From NCBI GenBank assembly GCA_029931535.1, contig JAQPZY010001621.1, positions 2,642,001-2,706,000 of the forward strand: a stretch of DNA of 64,000 nt, given 5' to 3'. Positions 26,101-38,100 of the stretch are shown here, in pieces. The notes beneath the pieces were generated by a model that saw only the letters and a list, made by a program, of their open reading frames with translations, searched no databases and was not told where the DNA came from. The translations under genes were made by a program, and so were the position numbers. Origin of the DNA: Margaritifera margaritifera. Lineage: Eukaryota; Mollusca; Bivalvia; Unionida; Margaritiferidae. Position 1 is the first letter of the stretch, and each line of letters starts with the position of its first letter.

Positions 26101-29100
26101 TGTGATATATAGTTATGTAGCATTGTAATTGTTTTCCTATGGCTTTGCAAATGGTACCTGGTGCTGCATCTAAAAATGTATTAATACAAACTGCCTTGAA
26201 AGTGGAGAACAGGATTTGCTTCTGTACAGGCTGGACTAAAATGTGCATATCATGTGTTCTTAAAACACAGTTCAATTTTTTTTTTTGTGTGTGTGCCCAA
26301 GTCAGTCATTCAGTTGATTAATTTTATGAGACATGGAGAAACTAGTACATATGTATGTACGATGAGTTAATTGTACCTTTATTTTGGAGAAGTTGACATT
26401 AATCACTTGCATTAATGAACCTGACCATATTGCAAAAAAAATAACAAATGCCTCTTCAGTCTAAGATGACACATGTGCAGCTACAGTGTAATTACTTGTC
26501 TTTGCTTGTATATGACTCATACCCAACTGTAAACGGCATTATGTACCAGAAGGTCAGGGTCTGTGTTGTTCAATTGCAATCATAAATACAATGATCTGAG
26601 TGGATCCCAATCTGGATTGATGTTGTTTGCAGCTGGGTGCATGTTGTACAAGGTAGATATGATACAATGATTTGAAGGGTACAATATTTCACTGCAACTA
26701 TTTACACCCAGACAATTGAGCACCAGTGTGAACCTTTATGTGAACACCAGTCGTAATACTGCTAATTATATTAAATATTTACAGAGACTTTGTTTTACCA
26801 TAAGAAACTTGACCTTTCAGGAAGTATTCAGTTGAAAAAAGTTAAGTTCAGCACAAAGTTGGAGCATGAATTCATACAGAACTTCAAGTTGCTCCAATCA
26901 GCCTTCAAGAAAGTGGAAGCGGATAAGGTGAGATTACCTCCCCTGCTCGAGAAATCAAGGCCAGCAGAATATGCAGGGGAGAGATCACATGGTTGGCAAA
27001 AGGGGTTATACTTTAAATTTAGCAATCACTAACCACTCTTGTTTTCTATGATAATGGACCTTTTCCAAAATAGGAAAGCACCATTTTAGTCCCAAGTCCA
27101 AGCACTTATGTAATATTTTTGAGGGTACATTTTTTCATGGTTCCTAGCCATTTTGGAAATAGTCCATTGCAGTTCTGTAATGGTTTGACAGATCTCTGCA
27201 TGAAAACCTGAATGTATGCACTGCATGAGGAGAATTATTCAGATTGTTAATTCATCAACATACAAATTAATATAATAATGAGGCACAGACATCCCGAAAT
27301 CTACTGTGACTACTAGACAGGGTGACTAGTAAAAGGTAGAAGCAGGGCTGATCAGAGCAGACCTATTTGGAGAAAGAACAAGGAATATTTTGTTGCCACA
27401 TAATTTTTCAGGATTTTACTAATCAAATTTTGTGTCCTTCAGGGAATGCAATTGCTGTAATTACATTTTTTCCCTGAATTTTTCAAAAAAAAATTTCCAT
27501 TGGCTGAACACTAAAGAAAGTTTGTTCAACAAGACATATTTGCAATCTGGGAAAATCTCTTGCACAGTAGTAAATTAATCTTTTATCCTAGTGCTTCTGC
27601 TTCCAGCCCGTTCAACAGCCTGTCTCTACATACATAGTTTTACTAATGTTAAGTTCTTATTTCTTGTGTATCAGAGACATATTCAATCACTGCTCTTCTC
27701 AACATTTATTTAAAGTTTTAAATTCACAGTGTTGACAAAGGTTAATTTGGCTGTGAATGGGTGCTGGATGTTGATGGGGTGGTAAAATATATCAAGAATA
27801 TGAAGAAAGGAAAGATCAGAACCTAACTGGATAAGGTGGGTATCTGCTGTGGGGAGTTGACCTTTATAAGAGGTCTCATTTTAGATGCATAAGAATAATG
27901 GTAAAAGTGTCATCTCTCAAATATATCTACTAAATTTGAAGAAGGATTACAGCAACCAAAACAGAAATATATCAGTGTACTTCTTATCGGAATACTAAGG
28001 AAAAGGATAACTATTAATATTTTGTGAAACAAAGATCTTTGTAAGACAGTAAAAGATCAAAAAATCTGGAGATTGCAAAATGTCTTTGCGAGGACATCAG
28101 AATGAGTTTGTAGTCAGATGGCAAAAGGTATTAGAATGATTTTGTATTTGGGGTGGCTTCTTTATGGACAAGAAAAATTTTCTAGAATGAGTTGGGATAA
28201 CCATTTTAATCTGTACATTGCATAATTTGCAAAAAATTTGGATTAGCCATGGTGACCCTAGTTGCTCATATTCAGACAGCCTTGCATTTTTTAAATACTT
28301 TTTTAGGATAAAAAGACTATTTCTGAGTCTTTGCTTGACCTGTAGGTAAAAGGAGGTGGTAAAATTTGTTCGATGTTTTAGAACTTAACAGAATGAGCAA
28401 TATATTGACCTTGTCTCTGAGAAACTAATGCTACCTTAATTAGCACGTCTTTCTACAATTTATCATAATATAACATTTCCTCATTTTCAGTACATCTAAC
28501 AAAATTTATTCTCTTTTATTCACTTTCAGACTCAGTAATACTTAAAAAGGTTAAATTTGGTACAAAATTAGAACATGAATATATACAGAATTTCAAGACG
28601 CTTCAGCAATGCTTCACCAAAATGGGAGTAGATAAGGTGAGTGGATGCACACAAATGAACACTCCACCCTTACTCGAGTACACCCATAGTGGTCCTATTT
28701 ATAAATGTCTTTTTTTTGTTGTCCAGCCTTCATTAGCAGATATCAGGACTTAGATATAACCTTTTTGACCCAGAAGTGACCCTTTGGATCCACTTTTTCC
28801 ATTTCTGGAATGAACACTGATACAGCAAAGTGGTCTTGTACTGTTCATAAAACTGATCATTGGATAAATGATATCAAATAAATATATACTGACATGATTT
28901 TAATGGTATTTTAACTTCATAGGTTTAAGGACAAAGGCATAAAAGCATGTGACCTCTATGATAGATCATTGAATTTGATTCTCATAGTGTTGCTACTAAA
29001 TACTCTCGCAAGGATTTATTATTACTTCCTATGCATGTTGATTATTAAGAATGGAAACTTTAATGTAATCGTGGCAGGGTTCTCTTGTTCTGTGTATCCT

Positions 29101-32100
29101 GCATGTCAGTTACAATTTGTATGCTCCTACCATGAATATGGTCAAAGACATACGAGTCATATCCATTCTTCAGATCATCAGTTCTTTGTCCATCTGGATG
29201 CCACAAAACTGTATGCACATACTCTTGCATCACAAAATGGTTTGTGCTGGAACTTTGAAAACATAACACAGGGATCTGCAGATGGTTCATTTGTTGCGAT
29301 TTGACGAGCTTTTCTTGAATTGTGCCCGCTATTGACTCATCACTGTTGGTGGGGGCTTCTGTTTCCTCCAAACTCATTTGTACCATTTCCTCTTATGGAC
29401 TTGTCCTGTATACATCTATATGTTCCAGGCTAACTCGTCAGTATGCTTACACAGAAATCACTTTCACTTTTATATGCATTATGCAGATGACCTAATTGGA
29501 TTTTCGTGCCATTTTAAAGACTTTGGTAATTTGTAGCATATCTGGCCATAAGACCAAGTGAGCATATGGTATGGTCTTTAACTGCATTCATCATGCATCT
29601 GGCAGCAGTTGCTATTTTCAACTTTTTCTCAAAAATCACTGCAGCAATTTTGACCAAACTTGGCAGCAAGCATCCTGGCATGAAGGCTTTTCAAGTTTTT
29701 ACAAATTATGATGATCTGCCATTAAATATGGTTACTCTTACTAAAAATAAGAAACATTTAAACAACTTCTCAAAAACTGATAAATAGAATTTAACCAATT
29801 TTAGCAAAAGCATGAAGGCCTTTCAAGTTTATACAAATGATGCCAATTTACCATGAAATATGACTACCATTACAATACAAAAACCAATAAATGACTTCTT
29901 CTGAAAAACTGCTCAAGAAAATTTGATCAAATTTGACAGAAAGCATCCTGGCATGAAGGGCATTCAGATTTATACAAATGAAAGATGACCTCCATTACAA
30001 CAAATTAAAATATTTTTTTAACAACTTCCTATCAAAAACAGCTCAGCATTATTTGACCAAATTTGACTGAAAGCATTCTGGCATGAAGAGCTTTCAGTTT
30101 TATACAAATGATGCCAGTCTACCATCATGGCCACCATTTCTAAAAATAGAAAAATCTTTAAATGATTTCTCCTTAAAAATCACACAACAGAATTTGTCCA
30201 ATTTGACAGAAAGCATTCTGGCATGAAGGCCTTTCAATTTTATACAAATGGTGCTGATCTGCCATTAAATATGACTACTGTTACTAAAAGAGAAAATCTT
30301 TGAAGCTACTTCTCAAAAACCACTAGACAGAGTCTGACCAAATTTGACAGAAAGCATCCTGGCATGAAGTGCTTTTAAGTTTTTAGCTCTTTTGGTCATA
30401 GACCAGAAAAGCTTATGGGATGGTCTGTTGTCTGTCGTCCTTCCATCCGTTAGCACAAGTTTATTATTGCTACTCCGCCTGAATTACTTGGAGGATTGCC
30501 ATGAAACTTTACACACACATTCATCCAATGGTCTAGTTGGTCCTAAATGAAAATGGTGCCGCTTGGACATCCAATATGGCCACTACAGTGGCCTTTTTCA
30601 GAATCTTGTTATTGCTTCTCCTCCTGAATGGGTGGTCATGTCAACATGGGTTTTTCACTAAAAGACTTCTTATGACATCTTCTTGGTTCTAAATGTAAAT
30701 GGTGCCAATCTGATGTCCAATATGGCTGCCACAGCTTGAAAATCTTGTTATTGCTAATCATCCTGAATGAAAAGTAATATTGCCATGGGATTTTCACCAG
30801 AAGACTTCTTTAGATGTGTAGTTGGTTAAAAATAAAAAGTATCAATCTGATGTCCAAATGGACACCACATCGGTAATCTTGAAAATATTGTTATCACTAT
30901 TCCTCCTTCTTATGATGTCTGGTTGGTCCTAATGGTGCCTTTCAGACATTCAGTATGCCGGCCACAGTGGACATCTTGAAAATCTTGTTATCACTATTTC
31001 TCCTGAATGAATGATCATATCAGCATGGGGTTTTCACTAAAAGACTTCTTATAATGTCTAGTTGGTCATTAATTAAAATGGTGCCAATACAACTTCTACT
31101 TCTAATATGATTGCCACAATGGCCATCTTGAAAATCTTGTTATCATTACTTCTCTTAGATGGCTGGTCATATTGACATTGTGCTTTCACCAAAAGACCTC
31201 TTATAATGTCTAATTGGTACAACATAGAAATCTTTCCAATCTTGTATTGAATATGGCCACCATGGCATCCATCTTAAAAATCTTGTTATTTTTGCTCCTC
31301 CAAAACGGACAGTCATATCAACATGGTGTTTCCACCAGAAAACTTCTTATGATGCCTTATTGGACCTAAATGAAAATGGTGCCAAGTTGACATCCAATAT
31401 GTACACCACAGCAGCTAATTTGGAAATCTTGTTTTTGCTGAAGAATATCAAAGATGGTTTCTACACTTCACAGATAAAAGGAAGAAATGGTCTTGTCTTG
31501 AATTCCTGGAAATTCTTTTCAGGCAGTAGAGTGTCAGTCAGTTCGAGGGACTATTGTTACAATTGATACCAATCCGACATCAAATATGGCTGCTGGTACT
31601 AAAAATAGAAAAAAACTTTCTCACAACTTTTTTTAAAAAAATGCTTAAAAGAATTTGACCAGAATTTTGACAGAAAGCATCCAAGCTTGATGGCCTTTTG
31701 AATATATATACAGCTGATGCTGATCTGCTATCAAATATGGCCACTGTTGCTAAAAATAGGAAAGTATTTCAGAAAGGATAAAAGAGGCACAAAAGTAGGG
31801 CAATTTAGAAAAAACGGGGGTCACAAATACCCTTATCTATATCTTCTTTTTTTAAAATTCAAACATATCATTACAGTAGAACCCATCTTGAAAGACCACC
31901 CCTTCTGTGAAAAACGGCTCTTGTAAGACAGGTGATCTCTAATGACAGATCATAACATTATATAATCAAAAAATCCCAGCATAAAGGATCTTGTCTCTCA
32001 AGACAGATGGTTTCTCATAGCAGTGGTCTTTAAATGCAAGTTTTATTGTCTCACAGGCACTTGCATCATGGATTTATTAATTTCTGCAATAAATATTCAC

Positions 32101-35100
32101 TTTTCCAGTATTATGTGCTTTGAATTAGTCATGGTAGAGTCAGACTACAGCATGGCTTTCTACAATTTCCTTGTCTGCTAAAATAACTCCACTGTTCAGG
32201 TCATGGTTATTTTATTTGACAAGAAAGTTGTTGCAAACTTTGCTATTGTCTGACTCAACAATGACTGATTCAAAGTATATAATGCTGGAAAAGTGAATAT
32301 TTATTGCAAAAATTATAAATCCATGACCAAAGTGCCTGTGATCATTATCAGCCTCTTGTTGCAAGCCTTCCATAATTGGATTTGAAGTCCTTATGCTCCA
32401 GTAACTATTTCCCTCGAGAATTTATTTTGAACATTTGAGCCAACATTTTTTCCTCCCTGTACACTACATTGGCAATAAATGTTTTCGCAGAAAATGTCAT
32501 CCTTTTTTTGCATTTTGAATCAATGATCATGGATCATGCACTCTGGATTGGTGCCCAAGCTAATCAAAATCAGTAAAACATTTCTGTCAGCCAATGAAAT
32601 TTATCATACTATGCTTCTTTGGCAACAAGTGCACTTTATTCAGTAAGCTTGGGATGAGCTGGGCAACCGTAATGATCTTTTATCTTTATTTTCTTGGAGC
32701 TTTTTTTATGAGCATTACAGGCACAATGGAAGGAACTTGCACCAAAGATGAAAAAATAAGGGGGTGCAAGGATGCAGTCTTGGATAAACGACGATTTAAA
32801 CAAATTTATCTTTTAAAAACAATGCTCAACAGAATTTGACCAACTTTGACATGAGGCGTCCTGGCATAAAGGGCATGTAATATTGGATAAAAGATGCTGA
32901 TGTACCAACAAATATGGGTGAAGATTTAAATAATCCTTGAAACAATTGTCTTCATAAAATATGTAATTAACAGTATTGGAAGAAATTTCTACAGAAAAAA
33001 TCCTGCCACAGATTTCTTAACGAACTGCTATTGGATTTGGCATTAGGCAGATGTGAGGCAGGTGAGCCATCTCAGTCCCACTTGGGCCTATTGTTAACAG
33101 TTTTTTCTGCATTTTTTAAATGTCGAGTGTTTTCATTGTAAATTTTACTAGCATGATTGTGCAGATTCTGCTTAACCTGGTAGTTAAAATCTGGTAGGCA
33201 TCTTTATATGCATATGTAGATGACCTGATTGGATTTCAAATGAGGTGTTATAAACTTGACAGTCAATATAGCAAAAGTCTGTGCTCTCAATCGTTTAAAT
33301 AAAAAGTTCCTGCCTTTGTAGAAAATTGACAGTTTTGAAGTCTGGGGGAGGAATCCAGTCAAAGGACTGATTTTTCCATCATAATTAAATGGATTAGCTA
33401 CTTGATTGCTGTATCAACTCGTTGAGTAAATAACATATGCATTAGAATATTTAAAATGTGACTGAAATTACAGTATTTTCAAGTAACACGATTATTAAAA
33501 GCTTAAGTTATGTAAGGTACTATCTTTTTCATTCATAAAAATGTAAATCATGCATAGAAAAGACCTGTATGGCTTTTCACTGTGTTTTAATGGTGCAGGT
33601 CTCTTTTATGCACCAACTGAAAGTGTTATTCATGTATATCCACAGACATCTACCCTTATTTGATGGTCCAAACTACCCACTTGCCAGCTAATTAATTATG
33701 TCAAACTTGAATGTCTTAACCATGATTACTTTAGTCGGGTTACTGCTTGGAATGTAGATACCCTAAAAAGGTGTCGATGAATAACTCTCCACATATGGGG
33801 TAGGTATTATATGTGTTTCTCCTTTTCTTGTGCATCAACATGCCTTGAATGTCATTGCAAAGGAGAAGAAGATAAGTTCAGTTTTGATTTTTATAAAGTT
33901 GCCATAAAAGAGCATGAACAAATTGTATTGTAATAATAATTATAGCAGTATGCTGACAGCAAGTACAAAGGTGAGCCTGAGGATACATATCCTCATTTCA
34001 CTTGTGTCCTAAATCCCTCATGATTGATAATCACTGCTGCCCACTCGTAGTGACATATGATATAATAATGTACATCTGATTTTTTTATGCCTCTGTAGCT
34101 TGCAGCTGGGCCATCTTGATTTGGTCATGTCTGTCCATATGTGTGCCCATCTGTCCTTCCTGAGAAGCTTGTTAGCAAGAGTGTGCAAAAACCACTCAAT
34201 ATAGACGCATGAAAATTGGCTTGCATATTTGTATTTCTCTCCATATGTCTATTTTCAGGCCATTACAGTAATTTTCAGTTCTGTACACGTTTTAAAACTT
34301 GTTAGACTATATTTACAAAAACATTATGAGCACAATTATCATATCAACATGGACTTTTCCATGAAAATGCTGCTTATGACTTGTAGCAGGCCCTGAATAC
34401 AAATGGTGTAGATATGACATCCAACATGGCTGCCATGGCAACCATCTTGAAAATGTTGCCACTACTACTCCTGAACTGATGGTTATATCGACATGGGATT
34501 TTCCCTAATAGACATCTTGTGACGTATAAATGGTCAGAAATGAAATTGGTACTGATTTGATGTCCAGCATTGCTGTCGTTGTATCCAAGTTAAAAATGTT
34601 GCTATTGCTCATTCACCCGAATGGATGGATGATCATCTTGACATAGGGTTTTAACTAAAAGATTTCTTATGGTATGGAGTTGGTCCTAAATACAAATGGT
34701 GCAGATATGACCTTGTATTATGGCCACTTCAGCATTTATTATGAAAGTCTTGTTATGACTGCTTCGGAACAGATTGTCATAGAGACATGGGTTTTTCACT
34801 AAAACACTATGTGCTACATGTATTTGTCATTAGTCCTATATTAAAATTATGCTGATCTAACCTCCAAAATGGCTAACTTGGCAACCATCTGAAAATTTTC
34901 TTATGTCTACTTCTCCTGAATGGATGGTTGTATTGATATGGGCTTTTCACTAAAACAGTAGGTCTTAACTGAAAATGATGCTGATCTAAACTCCAGCATA
35001 GCAAATATAGTGGCCATATAAGAAATATTGTTATCACTATTTATCTGAAAAGAATGGTGCCATTGACATGGGTTTTAACTAAAACATCTTGTAGTATCTA

Positions 35101-38100
35101 ATTGGTCCTGAATGAAAATGGTACAGATCTGAGCACCACCATGTTCTCGCTATGTGTACAAGTTTGAAAACAAAATTTACTTGACCTTGGGATCAAGTCA
35201 AAAGTCACTGCTTGCACTTTTGTACTTCACTGAATTGATGAACAGAGTGACTTCCACATATAGAAATAAATTTTAAAAAGGCTGTTTTGTTATTTTTCAA
35301 TAAACAAGTTGATATTCAGTACTGATTTCATTGATTTCAGGGTCAAAGGTCTTGATTCTGGTTATCTGTGATGGCTTGTGAGCATGATAATGCAAACAGA
35401 TATGAATGATTTTTAGCTCTACTGGTCATAGACAGACATGAAGCACAATGGTGATAATGTTTCTGCAAAAACAACCAAATCTGAAAAGAAAACATTCCCA
35501 GGTTGACTTTAGAGGGAAGTAGAATCAATTTGCATATAAAATGCTAAATTTGCATCGATGCAAGTGTCAAAAGTAATTGGGCTAATGAGGGATGCTTATC
35601 TGTAGCTCTTTCTACAAGTTACATAGGGGGATGGGATCATTGTTTTTGTCCTGTCTGCCCATCTCCATGTCCATCACAGGACGTTTGTAAGCATGATATA
35701 CTTAAAAGCAACTGGACATTGACAAATGAAATTTGGTAGGAAAGTTTCTATTCATATTTAGATGACTGGAGTAAATGTTTTTTTTTATTTGATTGAGTTT
35801 TGGTGCTTTGTCTTTGTTGGTTTTTTTTTTGGGGGGGGGGGGATGGGGTTAATACATTTTGGACATGGATTTGTTAAGTTCAAATCGTTACAGCACGTTT
35901 ATACAGATACCACTTGACATAGACAAATACAAATTTGGTTATTTGTTTCTTTTTATATGTAGATAACCTTATTACATTTTCACACTATTTTATTTTTGAA
36001 TTTTAAATAAGGTTTTTAGCTCTACTGGTCATAGACCAGAAGAGCTTATGGGATGGTCTGTAGTCCATTATCCATCCATCAGTTAGCACAAGTTTGTTAT
36101 CGCTACTCCTCCTAAACTACTTGGAGGATTGCCTTGAAACTTTACGCACACATTCATTCCATGGTCTAGCTGATCCTAAATGAAAATGGTGCTGCTTGGA
36201 CATCTAATAGGACCATCACCACTGGCAATCTTGAAAATCTTGTTTTTGCTACTCCTCCTACATGGATGATCATATCAGCATGGGGTTTTCACTAAAAGAC
36301 TTTTCAGAATGTCTTGTTGGCCCTAAATGAAAATGGTGCCAATTTGACGTCCAATATGGCCGCCACGGCAGCCATCTTTAAAATCTTGTTATTGCTGCTC
36401 CTTCTGAATGGATGATCTTATCAATATGGTGCTTTCACTGACAGACTTCTTAAGATGCCTAGTTGGTCCTAAATGAAAATGGTGCCAATCTGCTCTCCAA
36501 TATGTCACCTCAGCGGCTATCTTGAAAATCAAGTTATTGCTACTCTTTCTGAATGGATGGTCATATCAACATGGGGTTTTCACTAGAGACTTCTTATGAT
36601 TGGTCCTAAATAAAAATGATGCCGTATGACATCCAATATGGCCACCATAGCAGCCATCTTAAAAATCTTGTGACAACTCTACTTGAACAGAAAGTCATTT
36701 TGATGTGGGGTTTTCACCAGAATACTTCTTATGATGTCCCATTGGTCTTAAATGAAAATGATGCCAATCTGATGTCCAATATGGCTGCCATTTCAGCCAT
36801 CTTGAAAATCTTGTTATTGCTACTCCACCTGAATGGAAAGTCATATCTTGAAAATATTATCTCTACTCCTGTCCAAATTAATAGCTACATCAACAAGGGG
36901 TTTTCACCAATAGGTTTCTTATGATACCAAGTTGGTTCTAAATGAAAATGGTGCCAGTTGTACAACCAATATAGCTGCCACAATGAGTGTCTTAAAAGTA
37001 TTGTTGTCACTACTCCCTGAATGGATGATCATTTTGATGGGGTTTTCACCAAGTCCTAAATGAAATGGTGCCAGTCATACATCCAATACGGCTGCCACGA
37101 CTACTGTCTCAAAGATCTTGTTGTCACTACTCCCCCCGAAAGGATGATCATTATGACATGGAGTTTTCACCCAAATTTGAAAATCATGTTATCACTGAAG
37201 AATATCAGAGATGGTTTCAACACTCTACAGTTAAAAGACAGAAATGGTCTTGTCTTGAATTCTTGGAGATTCTATTCGCCCAGTAGAGCGTTAGTCTCTT
37301 CGAGGGACACTTGTTTATACTTTTAGGAACTTGAACTTCTTCATTGCAAACCTTGTTAGCATGATTATGCAAAAACCATGTGACATAGATTAATGAAATT
37401 TTGAAGGGATGTTTCTTTCTGTATGTAGATGATCAACTTTGATTTTCTTCTCAGTTTAACTGCTTTTTAGACTTTTTATGTGTTTTGTTTACTTTTGACT
37501 TTTTTGTTGAAACATTGTCAGCATGGTTATTGCCAAAACTGCTCAGGCATGGCAGTCTTGCTGGAGTGTATATGTAGATGACATGATTAGATTTTTGTTT
37601 GAAGTCTTGCTGGAGTGCAGATGTAGATGACATGATTAGATTTTTGTGTTCTTCAAAGATATGTGCAAGCTGAATCATTTTTTTTTATTAAAATTTTTAC
37701 TGTATAGACTTAACATTAAATTCCAGTTAGGTGCAGTTTTAGTCAACATCAGATTTTGTGTTGAGATATTTTTGAACTATATGTGGTATTGAAAGCAAAT
37801 ATTCATTCGTATTAAGGTTTTACCTTCTCAATTACAGATGCAAAATTATTTGTATGACCCCGCCATATCTGTGGAGGTGGCATACATATATACTGTTTCA
37901 TAGACCAGAAGAGCTTATGGGATGGTCTTGCTACTCTTAAACATCTTGGAGGATTGCTGTGAAACTTTACACACCCATACATTCCATGATCTAGTTGGTC
38001 CTAAATGAAAATGGTACTGCTCAAACATTCAATATGGCTGCCACAGTGGTCATATTGAAAATCTTGTTATTGCTACTCCTGAATGGATGGTTATATCAAC

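Noticed and set aside
26790..27032. Exon 3A region as a stand-alone 80-residue protein starting MFYHKK
   Set aside because: The open frame merely extends exon 3A into the flanking introns; a splice acceptor and donor bound the conserved part.
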